This document shows positions 1-7,761 of a DNA stretch of 27,403 nt, one piece after another. The translations under genes were made by a program, and so were the position numbers. The notes beneath the pieces are model-generated. The model worked only from the letters and a program-made list of their open reading frames with translations. It did no database searches and had not been told where the DNA came from. The DNA comes from Porphyromonadaceae bacterium UBA7141 (lineage in GTDB: Bacteria; Bacteroidota; Bacteroidia; Bacteroidales; Muribaculaceae): assembly GCA_002491945.1 (NCBI GenBank), contig DKWX01000061.1, forward strand, positions 1 through 27,403, given 5' to 3'. Position 1 is the first letter of the stretch. Each line of letters starts with the position of its first letter.

Positions 1-85
1 AGCGGTTCCAACCTAATTCAGTGACGAACAGTTCTTTGAAATCTCCCTGACGAATGAGATTCAGAAATTGAGGCTTTCTAATCAT
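1..85 (-). CDS. 5' end of an unidentified gene, possibly a DNA methylase partner of the helicase
   Basis: Only the first 28 codons lie in the window; the reading frame is open from the ATG at 85-83 to the edge and begins MIRKPQFLNLIRQGDFK. It starts 9 bases after the stop of the helicase gene on the same strand, so the two are almost certainly co-transcribed. Large PLD/SNF2 helicases of this kind are often followed by an Eco57I-type N6-adenine methylase or fused methylase-nuclease, and this basic, helix-forming N-terminus would fit. Too little sequence is visible to name the family, so the methylase idea is an inference from context only. Confidence 0.5.
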   Translation of the reverse strand, partial: MIRKPQFLNLIRQGDFKELFVTELGWNR

Positions 86-94
86 GGCAGAGGA

Positions 95-3000
95 TTATTT
101 GGTGTATTGCATACCGAGAGAACATACTATCACAGGTTCACGGTGAGAGTTGCCCTCGACAGGGAGACGGCAGAGCGCACCGTTCTTACGTAGATCGAGT
201 ACATACTGCACTATCTCATCGTTGTTCTGATTGCGGCGTAACATCTGCCCGATGGTCAGTTTGGCTGAGTCGAGAAGAGGATAATTGTAAATGTTGTCTA
301 TGGCGAGTTTCAGGTCTTGCTTGTCTTCCTCGCCAAAGAAAATATTGGTATCCTGTTTATAGTAGTGGTCGAGAAGGTCGACAAGCCGGTATCGGGTCGA
401 GAAACGGTTGCCGAGAATACCGGCGGTTGTCGGGTCGGCAGTCTCCCGCTCAACCTGTTCCACCGCCTGACACACAAGTTCGTGATGATTAGCGAGGGTC
501 TCGATGCACGGATCGGCAAGAGAACATTGCATTGCCTGAAGAATCTTCTTCTGCGAATGACTCATTACGGTACCGTCAGGAGCAAGCCATGTCAGCACGT
601 CAAAGTCGTTATAGGTGCGGGCGTATGTTATGACACCTGTATTTCCGACATCATTAACCACTTTTGTGGAATATACCATATTTTGCAACTGCGGTATAAT
701 CTCCTTCAATTTCGGGTTGGCATCGGTGGCATTTTTCCATATCTGGAAAGCCTGCGACGAAAGGTCGACATCGCCGTCGTCTTCATCATCGAGAGTGCCC
801 GCCTTTTCGTTGAACATATCCCGGAGGTTCTGCTCGTTACCCTCAAAGAATATTTCGTCTGACCCGATTATATTTGCATTCTGATTGATACGGTTGTTGA
901 GACGCTCACGAAGTGATATGATTTTCTCAACTCCATCCGCCGGAAAGAAGGAGTAGCAATAGATTTGGTCTTCCTTCTGTCCGATACGGTCAACACGACC
1001 TGCACGCTGAATCAGTCGGATAATAGCCCACGGCAAGTCAAAATTGACTATAATGTGGCTGTCCTGAAGGTTCTGGCCTTCGGACAGGACATCGGTGGCA
1101 ATCATCACGCGGTATTGCTCATCGGGCGAGATGTCAGGGCGTTCATTGCTCACAGGTGAGAATTTCTCCACTTCGGCAGTGGGATTGTCGCAACCTCCTG
1201 TTACAACTGAAAGCTGTTTCAAACCACGGCGTTTAAGCTCGCGATAGATATAGTTGGCTGTATCGGAGTATTGAGTGAACACCACTACCTTCTCATCCTT
1301 GTGGCTGCCGGTGAGCATATCATAGAGAAGATTGAGCTTCTGGTCGGTGGCCGGATTCCATTCGCCACATAGCTTAATCATCTCTATAAGAGTCTCACAG
1401 TCTTTCTTCAACTGCTGCTTGAGAGTGCGTTTGAAATATTTTGAATCGATAAATCCGACATTATTCTTTACCGCGATAAAGTTGTAATACTCAGCGGCAC
1501 GACGCATATACTCGTCAAGGTCTGTTGAAATTTCAGGCAGGTCGCTTTTGCCGGGCAAGCCCTCTCTGGCGGAATTTTCGCCAAGAATATTTCCGTTGAC
1601 ATCTTCATCGTCAATGAAGTCATCGGGTAATTGATTTTCATCACCGATAGGGAGACGCAATTTGTTTTCAAGAGCGTAAATGAAAACCATGTTGCGGAGA
1701 ATGTGCCTTGATAATGTCAGCAGAAACGAGAATCCGCAACTGTCGATGCGTTTGAAGAAAGTCGATTTGCAGAACCCCATCTGTTGCGTCCCGGCACGCG
1801 AAAGGTTTTCAATAATTCCTTTCTCAGTGACGGTTGCCTCCTTTGCTTTTTCTTCATTAAGGAATGCTGTCAGACCGTATCGGGGCAAACTTAGCGATTC
1901 CATCATCTCTATCATCCGGTCGGAGTAAAGACGGGAATACTGGTCGCCGGGGACGGTTTCAAATTTCAGCGCCTTTGGAATACGGTCGGGGAAATAAGAG
2001 CGAGTTTTGTCGGGAAATTCCAGATAGCGCCGTCCGTTTTCAGGGTCTGTCCTGGCATAATTCTCCTTGATAAAAGTGCGGGTACGACGCACGAGGAAAA
2101 GTTTCATCAGCTCGTTCCAGTCCTCGACACAATCGCTCTTGTCAAATGCGGATATACTGCGGATAAAAGTCTCGCTGTGAACCTGCATAAACTGACGCTC
2201 CCCGCCGAGGTTGCGGATATACGTTTCGGGGCGCATGCCGAGATCCTGGTCTTCGTCGATAAACAGACGAAGCTGATTGGCAAGGTCGGAGAAATCCTTG
2301 TTGTAAGGTGTTGCTGTGAGAAGGAGCACGTTGCTGTCCTGTCGGTCAATCAGCTGCTTGATATTACGGTATCTGCTGCCCTTGGCGCCGTTACGCAGAT
2401 TGTGGCTCTCGTCAATGATTATAAGCCGATAGTAGCGAGAGTTATCAACATCAATCGGCTTAGCCATCGACATGATATCGACTTTCAGGTCATACTTCCG
2501 GGCATACTTCTTCCACATTTCCTGAAGATTGGCCGGGCAGATGATGAGAGTACTGCTTGCGTAGGTCGTTTCATAAATCTTGGCGATGGCACAGGCGGTG
2601 ATTGTCTTCCCCAGACCCACCACATCGCCGATCATCGCACCTCCGCGTTTGTCATTGCGCAAATGGCGTGCGGCAATCTTTACCGCTGTCTGCTGGAAGT
2701 CGAATAATTCACGGCGAAATTCCGGAGTCAGGGCAAATTCCTTGATGCCGTTACGAGCTTCTTCACTGAGATGATATGCGGTCTTGAGATAGATGTAATA
2801 AGGTGGGATGTTTTCCTTTCCGGCCCAAGAGTTGTCGATGGCTTCAATAAGTTCATTGGTGATGTCGATGCAGAATTTATCATCCCAACGCTCGTCAAAC
2901 CAATCGGCAAGTTTCTTGGATTGGTCGTTGTCGGCAAATTCGGCATTCAGCTCACCGTTCCCACGCAGACCTGAGAATGTTAGATTACTGCTGCCCATAA

Positions 3001-3502
3001 GTGCCATTATCTTGTTGAAATTGTCATCGGGGCGATGCGCAAGATAAAGTTTGGCATGTAGCGGGTGACGGAGATATAGTTTGACACAGACCTTGCCGTC
3101 TTTCAGCTGTTGTGATAGACGGCGAAGTGTGATTTCATCTTTCCTTGTAGGAAGGCCGAGTTGCAGCTGACTGCGAAACTCGCGGGCGATTTTCACTTTC
3201 TGACAGCGTACAAACTCTGCATCCGGCAGATTCTCCTCTTTGCCATACAGCCATCTCGTCAATTCTTCCGGAGGCTGGTGCATACCTACAAGCAATCGGC
3301 AGACTCTTAACTGAGGCTCACGCGAAGATTCTTCCTCAACATAATCGCCGGGGAGTTGGTCAATCTGGTCAATGATCAAATCCCATCCACGAAGATTGAA
3401 ATATCCCACGCAGAAATCAACTCGTCTGACTCCTGCGTTAGTTATGATGTCATGAAGTCCATGAGTGAACTTCAAGTCTATGTTGTCGAAAATTCGAGCC
3501 AT
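95..3502 (-). CDS. PLD-domain SNF2-family helicase, probable defence or restriction component
   Basis: This 1135-residue protein joins a phospholipase D-like domain to a superfamily 2 helicase. The N-terminal part carries one HxK motif (H149, K151) followed by GSSN at 170-173, the half-site signature of PLD nucleases. The helicase has Walker A GDVVGLGKT at 292-300, DESH at 364-367, motif III TATPYN at 396-401, motif V around 801-813 (ATDVLSEGQNLQ) and motif VI QRAGRVDRIGQ at 832-842. About 330 residues separate motif III from the C-terminal RecA lobe, as in SNF2/HepA-like remodelers. The last 250 residues have no motif I recognise. Such proteins are typical of restriction-modification-like and phage-defence loci (compare DISARM and BREX helicases). 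The next gene downstream begins 9 bases after its stop and is cut by the window edge. I see no clear promoter directly upstream. The helicase call is firm; the defence role is inferred. Confidence 0.85.
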   Translation of the reverse strand: MARIFDNIDLKFTHGLHDIITNAGVRRVDFCVGYFNLRGWDLIIDQIDQLPGDYVEEESSREPQLRVCRLLVGMHQPPEELTRWLYGKEENLPDAEFVRCQKVKIAREFRSQLQLGLPTRKDEITLRRLSQQLKDGKVCVKLYLRHPLHAKLYLAHRPDDNFNKIMALMGSSNLTFSGLRGNGELNAEFADNDQSKKLADWFDERWDDKFCIDITNELIEAIDNSWAGKENIPPYYIYLKTAYHLSEEARNGIKEFALTPEFRRELFDFQQTAVKIAARHLRNDKRGGAMIGDVVGLGKTITACAIAKIYETTYASSTLIICPANLQEMWKKYARKYDLKVDIMSMAKPIDVDNSRYYRLIIIDESHNLRNGAKGSRYRNIKQLIDRQDSNVLLLTATPYNKDFSDLANQLRLFIDEDQDLGMRPETYIRNLGGERQFMQVHSETFIRSISAFDKSDCVEDWNELMKLFLVRRTRTFIKENYARTDPENGRRYLEFPDKTRSYFPDRIPKALKFETVPGDQYSRLYSDRMIEMMESLSLPRYGLTAFLNEEKAKEATVTEKGIIENLSRAGTQQMGFCKSTFFKRIDSCGFSFLLTLSRHILRNMVFIYALENKLRLPIGDENQLPDDFIDDEDVNGNILGENSAREGLPGKSDLPEISTDLDEYMRRAAEYYNFIAVKNNVGFIDSKYFKRTLKQQLKKDCETLIEMIKLCGEWNPATDQKLNLLYDMLTGSHKDEKVVVFTQYSDTANYIYRELKRRGLKQLSVVTGGCDNPTAEVEKFSPVSNERPDISPDEQYRVMIATDVLSEGQNLQDSHIIVNFDLPWAIIRLIQRAGRVDRIGQKEDQIYCYSFFPADGVEKIISLRERLNNRINQNANIIGSDEIFFEGNEQNLRDMFNEKAGTLDDEDDGDVDLSSQAFQIWKNATDANPKLKEIIPQLQNMVYSTKVVNDVGNTGVITYARTYNDFDVLTWLAPDGTVMSHSQKKILQAMQCSLADPCIETLANHHELVCQAVEQVERETADPTTAGILGNRFSTRYRLVDLLDHYYKQDTNIFFGEEDKQDLKLAIDNIYNYPLLDSAKLTIGQMLRRNQNNDEIVQYVLDLRKNGALCRLPVEGNSHREPVIVCSLGMQYTK

Positions 3503-3549
3503 CAGCTGTCACAGCCATTGACTCCAAATGGCGATAGATTAGTTCGGGC

Positions 3550-3586
3550 AAAAGAAAAGCGAGGAGCCTTATCGTTGCTCGCTCCG
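3550..3586 (-). terminator. Rho-independent terminator after the structured RNA
   Basis: A GC-rich hairpin (GGAGC paired with GCTCC, flanked by further GC pairing) follows the rod directly. On the minus strand it is followed by the T-rich run CTTTTCTTTT at 3559-3550. It separates the RNA from the helicase start at 3502. Confidence 0.55.
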
Positions 3587-3882
3587 CTGTTCAAGGCCTT
3601 AGGACGTGCCCAACTCACCGGATTGAGCAACAGACTCCACGCTGTATATGCAGATACCCCAAACCCATTTCAAGCCAGATGCTTGAAATGAGCCCGAGTA
3701 GGTATATACATACCCGTGGCGTCTATTGCTGCATTGTCCAAGGTGAGTTTTCAGAGTGTCCTAAGTTCTGAACAGCCAAAGACAAAGCGTCAATATACGC
3801 TTTTCTATAAAAATATGTCGTCCGACTCCCGCTTGCCGTAGCGTTGCACTAATCAGAGTGCCGCTCCCACAGCGTGGATATC
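3550..3882 (-). ncRNA. Structured non-coding RNA with a 6S-like rod fold
   Basis: Bases 3587-3775 fold into one long interrupted hairpin. From the base inward the paired segments are 3587-3593/3769-3775, 3598-3605/3758-3765, 3612-3619/3742-3749, 3626-3635/3721-3730 (one G-U pair), 3637-3641/3715-3719, and an apical 10-bp stem 3666-3675/3681-3690 with a 5-base loop. Internal loops, the largest between the last two stems, separate them. A promoter lies upstream (about 3889-3918) and a hairpin plus T-rich run downstream (3550-3586). The roughly 100-nt 5' leader adds three small hairpins (3867-3877, 3846-3861, 3784-3803). A rod of about 190 nt with a central bubble is the hallmark of 6S RNA, which binds RNA polymerase holoenzyme; the Bacteroidales-1 motif is, as I recall, a 6S-like candidate in this order. 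The structure is seen in the sequence; the 6S assignment is inferred. The exact 5' end is uncertain and the mature RNA could be only the rod. Confidence 0.6.
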
Positions 3883-3888
3883 TATATG

Positions 3889-3918
3889 CAAAATTAGCGA
3901 AATTTTTTGACTTGGCAA
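3889..3918 (-). promoter_or_regulatory. Promoter of the structured RNA
   Basis: On the minus strand the -7 element TAATTTTG (3896-3889) matches the Bacteroidetes TAnnTTTG consensus exactly. It is preceded, after 19 bases, by ATTG (3919-3916), a 3-of-4 match to the -33 TTTG. Transcription would start near 3882 and run into the rod-shaped RNA. Confidence 0.6.
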
Positions 3919-4043
3919 TCGAATATACGGAGAAACATATGACACAAATCGGCATCCCGCAAGAGATTGTGTCTTGTCCGGATGTGAGGCATCCGAAGCG
4001 CCTCCCGATTCATCACAGCCTGGCAGAGAGGGGGATATGACGT

Positions 4044-4082
4044 CAAAAAGAAGACTCGAACGCCGAGAAATCAGCGTTCGAG
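4044..4082 (-). terminator. Terminator of clpB
   Basis: A perfect 9-bp stem (CTCGAACGC at 4055-4063 with GCGTTCGAG at 4074-4082) lies 32 bases past the clpB stop. On the minus strand it is followed by a T-rich stretch (complement of 4044-4053). This is a typical intrinsic terminator. Confidence 0.8.
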
Positions 4083-4114
4083 CCATGCTTCATTATGGTC
4101 AGGACTTTATGGAA

Positions 4115-6715
4115 TCAGTCGTTGCGGAAGATCAGTTCATTGTCTTTCACATCGATTACGATGGGGTGGGAGTTGTCTACCTTCTGCGCCAGGATATCCT
4201 TTGACAGCTGATTGAGCACAAGGCGCTGGATAGTTCGCTTCACCGGACGCGCACCGAATTCCGGATCATATCCGTCCTCGGCCAGCAATTCGAGTGCCGG
4301 AGCGGTGATTTCAAGCTGCACTCCGTTGGAGGCCAGCATCTTCCTGACACTCTTGACCTGAATGTCTACAATTTCCTGAATCTCCTTCTTGTCGAGGGGG
4401 GTGAACATCACAGTCTCATCGATACGGTTGAGGAATTCGGGACGTATTATCTGTTTAAGACGGTCGATTACATCTCGCTTTGTATTTTCGATTACCTGCA
4501 CCTTATCCTCATCATTCTTGTCGGCGAAACCCTTGAAATTCTCGCGGATGATGTCAGACCCCATATTAGAGGTCATGATGATGATGGTGTTCTTGAAATT
4601 GATGAAACGCCCCTTGTTGTCGGTCAGACGTCCGTCATCAAGCACCTGAAGCAGGATATTGAACACATCCGGGTTGGCCTTTTCAATTTCATCGAATAGC
4701 ACCACACTATATGGTTTGCGGCGCACAGCCTCTGTGAGCTGCCCCCCTTCCTCATATCCTACGTATCCCGGAGGCGCTCCGACCAGTCGGCTTACGGAAT
4801 GCTTCTCCATATATTCCGACATGTCGATACGTGTCATCATGTCTTCATCATCGAATAGATATTCAGCCAGCGCCTTGGCCAGTTCGGTCTTGCCGACACC
4901 TGTCGTGCCGAGGAAAATGAATGAGCCGATAGGGCGTCGCGGGTCATTGAGACCGGCCCTCGATCTGCGCACGGCATCGCTGACGGCCCGAATGGCGTCA
5001 TCCTGGCCTACGACGCGTTTATGCAGCTCCTCTTCGAGATGAAGCAGTTTCTCCTTCTCGCTCTGGGCCATCTTCTTGACAGGGATTCCGGTCCATCGGC
5101 TTACGATTTCAGCGATATCCTCGGCATCCACCTCCTCCTTGATCATGGCGCCTTCCCCCTGAAGCTGCTTCAGACGGGCCTGAATCTCCACATTTTCATC
5201 TTCCTTCCGCTTGATGGAAGAATAGCGTATCTCGGCCACCTTTGCATAATCGCCTTCACGTTCGGCGCGTTCGGCCTCAAGTTTGAGTTGCTCGATATCT
5301 ACCTTATTCTGCTGAATCCGGTTGATTTCAGTCTTCTCAGCCTGCCATTTCGCCTTAAGTGATTTTTCGGTATCGCGGAGATTGGCCAATTCGGCATCGA
5401 TTTCTTTGAGCTTATAATCGTTTCCTTCACGCTTCAGGGCCTCACGCTCGATTTCAAGCTGCATTATCTTTCGAGTGGCCTCATCGAGAGCCTGGGGCAT
5501 GGAGTCCATCTCAAGACGCAGTTTGGATGCAGCCTCGTCAATCAGGTCAATAGCCTTGTCGGGGAGAAAGCGGTCGGTGATATAACGCACGCTCAATTGC
5601 ACGGCGGCTATGATTGCTTCATCCATGATGCGCACCTTATGGTGGTTTTCATAGCGTTCCTTCAGACCACGCAGAATCGAGATTGCCGACATTTCATCCG
5701 GCTCGTCGACCATCACCTTCTGGAATCGGCGTTCGAGGGCCTTATCCTTTTCAAAATATTTCTGATACTCATCGAGTGTCGTGGCTCCGATAGAGCGAAG
5801 CTCTCCGCGAGCCAGAGCCGGTTTCAGTATATTGGCGGCATCCATAGCCCCTTCACCCTTTCCGGCACCCACGAGAGTGTGGATTTCGTCAATGAAGAGG
5901 ATAATCTCGCCGTCGCTTTGAGTGACCTCATTGACGATAGCCTTCAGTCGCTCCTCAAACTCACCTTTATACTTCGCACCTGCCACGAGAGCGCCCATAT
6001 CGAGAGAATAAATCTGTTTCGATTTAAGATTCTCCGGCACATCCCCGCGCACGATACGGTGGGCAAGTCCCTCGGCGATAGCCGTTTTGCCGGTGCCGGG
6101 TTCGCCTACGAGCATAGGGTTGTTTTTGGATCGGCGTGAAAGAATCTGAAGCACACGGCGAATCTCCTCGTCGCGTCCGATTACGGGGTCGAGTTTGCCG
6201 GAGCGTGCGCGGTCATTGAGATTGATGGCGTACTTGGAGAGAGCCTGATAAGACTCTTCGGCACTCTGGTCTTTGACCTTATTACCCTTTCTCAGTTCGG
6301 CGATAGCGGCCTCAAGCCCCTTTTCAGTCACTCCGGCATCCTTCAGGAGCTGGGATGCACGGCATTTAGTTCGGAGTATTCCCATCAGCATAGCCTCGAC
6401 CGATACATACTCGTCGCCCATGGACTTGGAATAATCCACAGCTTTCTGCATCGCATCGTTGGCTTCGCGGCTCAGAAACACATCGCCTCCGCTCACCTTC
6501 GGGAGCGAGGCTATGGCAGACTCCACACCCTGGACCACTGTGGGCATAGGCACACCCAGTTTCTGAAAGATGAAATTCAGAATCGTCTCACTTTCAGAAA
6601 TCATGGCTTTCAGGATATGTACCGGCTCAATCTGCTGCTGTCCCGCCTGGCGGGTCAGATCAATAGCCTTCTGCACTATCTCCTGTGATTTGATTGTGAA
6701 ATTATTAAAATTCAT
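4115..6715 (-). CDS. clpB: ATP-dependent disaggregase ClpB
   Basis: An 866-residue Hsp100 chaperone that, with DnaK, pulls polypeptides out of aggregates after heat stress in the cytoplasm. The order is the expected one: Clp N-terminal repeats (about 1-145), first AAA+ domain with Walker A GEPGTGKT at 204-211 and Walker B FIDEIH at 274-279, a long middle coiled coil (about 405-525, rich in E/K/R) that distinguishes ClpB from ClpA/ClpC, then the second AAA+ domain with Walker A GTTGVGKT at 603-610 and Walker B VVLFDEIEKA at 671-680. The pore-loop motifs AKYKGEFEER (247-256) and GAPPGYVGYEEGG (646-658) are present. Length is normal. It appears monocistronic, with a terminator downstream; the upstream gap holds a repeated ATTAATCTGTCA motif but no clear -7 element. 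dnaK, its partner chaperone, is at the other end of the window. Confidence 0.97.
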   Translation of the reverse strand: MNFNNFTIKSQEIVQKAIDLTRQAGQQQIEPVHILKAMISESETILNFIFQKLGVPMPTVVQGVESAIASLPKVSGGDVFLSREANDAMQKAVDYSKSMGDEYVSVEAMLMGILRTKCRASQLLKDAGVTEKGLEAAIAELRKGNKVKDQSAEESYQALSKYAINLNDRARSGKLDPVIGRDEEIRRVLQILSRRSKNNPMLVGEPGTGKTAIAEGLAHRIVRGDVPENLKSKQIYSLDMGALVAGAKYKGEFEERLKAIVNEVTQSDGEIILFIDEIHTLVGAGKGEGAMDAANILKPALARGELRSIGATTLDEYQKYFEKDKALERRFQKVMVDEPDEMSAISILRGLKERYENHHKVRIMDEAIIAAVQLSVRYITDRFLPDKAIDLIDEAASKLRLEMDSMPQALDEATRKIMQLEIEREALKREGNDYKLKEIDAELANLRDTEKSLKAKWQAEKTEINRIQQNKVDIEQLKLEAERAEREGDYAKVAEIRYSSIKRKEDENVEIQARLKQLQGEGAMIKEEVDAEDIAEIVSRWTGIPVKKMAQSEKEKLLHLEEELHKRVVGQDDAIRAVSDAVRRSRAGLNDPRRPIGSFIFLGTTGVGKTELAKALAEYLFDDEDMMTRIDMSEYMEKHSVSRLVGAPPGYVGYEEGGQLTEAVRRKPYSVVLFDEIEKANPDVFNILLQVLDDGRLTDNKGRFINFKNTIIIMTSNMGSDIIRENFKGFADKNDEDKVQVIENTKRDVIDRLKQIIRPEFLNRIDETVMFTPLDKKEIQEIVDIQVKSVRKMLASNGVQLEITAPALELLAEDGYDPEFGARPVKRTIQRLVLNQLSKDILAQKVDNSHPIVIDVKDNELIFRND

Positions 6716-6894
6716 AATATATATGTGGTATTTGATGATTCAATCAGTCAAGCCCGGGAGAGTGATGGAGTCGCCCCACTTCTTCCTCGACGGGGGGGCG
6801 GAAAGATGCCTGGAATCATGGGCATCCCTGATCAGATTCTCTCCCATTCGTAGATTTAACAATCCGGATGTGCGGCGGGTTTAACCCGGCATTA

Positions 6895-6919
6895 ATTAAT
6901 CTGTCAGATTAATCTGTCA
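6895..6919. repeat. Direct repeat and palindrome upstream of clpB
   Basis: ATTAATCTGTCA occurs twice (6895-6906 and 6908-6919, 13-base period), and the overlap forms the 12-bp perfect palindrome CAGATTAATCTG at 6905-6916. It lies about 180 bases upstream of clpB and just past the end of the glyoxalase-fold gene. A regulator site is possible, but no binding family is recognised. Confidence 0.4.
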
Positions 6920-6941
6920 AATCCGGGGGGGGAGTGCTGAA

Positions 6942-7319
6942 TCAACGGTAGGGCAGTATTTCAATCCAATAATCATCAGGGTCATGGATGAAATATATGC
7001 CCATAGAGGGATTTTCGAAGCAGATGACGCCGTTTTTGCGATGAAACTCACGAATTTCATCATAATTTCCGTCATATCGGAGTGCGAGATGCGACTCATT
7101 TTCCCCCAGTTCGTAGGGACCTTCATGGTCGCGGAGCCATGTGAGTTCGAGACGGAAGTCATTTCCCGGCGATGACAGATACTTCAGGATGAACGATCCA
7201 TCGGGAGCGCGTTTCTCCCCGACCTCATTGAGGCCGAGATTTTCCTTGTAGAAAGCCAGAGAGGCATCGAGGTCCGTCACATTGATGTTGAAGTGGTCAA
7301 AGTGCATTTTGATATCCAT
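6942..7319 (-). CDS. VOC (glyoxalase/dioxygenase fold) family protein
   Basis: A 125-residue vicinal-oxygen-chelate protein with two beta-alpha-beta-beta-beta modules. Counting from the start chosen here (MDIKMHFD), the four positions that bind metal in glyoxalase I all look filled: H9 (FDHFNINV), E59 (RLELTW), H77 (ESHLALRY) and E120 (WIEILPY). It is therefore plausibly a metal-dependent lyase of the lactoylglutathione lyase type, but the true substrate cannot be read from sequence. The frame is open further upstream, to 7400, but that extension is basic and not family-like. The alternative ATG at 7307 (MHFDHF) is equally possible. It stands alone between clpB and the divergent glucokinase. 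Confidence 0.8.
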   Translation of the reverse strand: MDIKMHFDHFNINVTDLDASLAFYKENLGLNEVGEKRAPDGSFILKYLSSPGNDFRLELTWLRDHEGPYELGENESHLALRYDGNYDEIREFHRKNGVICFENPSMGIYFIHDPDDYWIEILPYR

Positions 7320-7461
7320 AAACGTTATAAAGTGAGTATAAAAAACCTGAAGCCGCCTAAACTTTTTAAATGGAGATTTAAAAGACAAATCCCGCGACAT
7401 TTAAAGTTTTAGAAAAAAATCCAAGCGACTTGCCTGAGCGAGAGCTGAATTAAAGTAGTTT

Positions 7462-7494
7462 TTAAGTAAGTGTTCAAATTAAACACTTACTTAA
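7462..7494. repeat. Perfect inverted repeat, member of the GTAAGTG intergenic family
   Basis: TTAAGTAAGTGTT (7462-7474) and its exact reverse complement (7482-7494) flank a 7-base spacer CAAATTA. The left arm plus spacer contains AAGTGTTCAAATT, the core also seen near 13641, 16808, 26789 and 27253. Confidence 0.8.
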
Positions 7495-7622
7495 TCGCGG
7501 CGGCATTGTCGGCCCCGTCGTCGACAAGACCGTGTAAAGCCGCGAAAATAGCTTTTCATGAATTATAACATTCCGGAATCGAAAAAGATAGCAAAAAATG
7601 CCGGAGTTACGGAAAAAATTTT

Positions 7623-7630
7623 TAAATTTG
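7623..7630 (+). promoter_or_regulatory. Possible -7 element of glucokinase promoter
   Basis: TAAATTTG matches TAnnTTTG exactly and would give a leader of about 125 bases. No TTTG is found at the proper -33 spacing, so this is a weak call. Confidence 0.35.
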
Positions 7631-7761
7631 CAATCGGTTACATCCAGAATAGAGGTATGACGTGGCGGCGTGTGGCAGGAGCATAGTTGCCACAGATCCT
7701 TTACGGTTAGCCTTAAAATCAGACAAGTTACTAATTATCAGATAAAAAGCTTACAATAACC

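Larger units (their letters stand above)
7320..7761. other. Divergent non-coding region between the VOC gene and glucokinase
   Basis: No gene is seen here. It holds a perfect 13-bp inverted repeat (7462-7494). Immediately beside it is a second nested structure: CGCGGC 7496-7501 with GCCGCG 7539-7544 enclosing TTGTCG/CGACAA near 7507-7524. It also holds a possible glucokinase -7 element at 7623. Neither structure has a T-run in the right place, so they are not ordinary terminators. Confidence 0.5.

Noticed and set aside
2177..2707. Long plus-strand frames inside the helicase, clpB and dnaK genes
   Set aside because: These are antisense shadows of GC-rich coding sequence without recognisable domains.
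3356..3691. A plus-strand frame of 111 codons across the helicase start and the rod RNA
   Set aside because: Half of it is antisense to the helicase and the rest lies in the structured RNA; the translation has no family features.
3761..4086. Small frames on both strands between the RNA and clpB
   Set aside because: They overlap the RNA promoter and leader, have no domain features, and cover the clpB terminator region.
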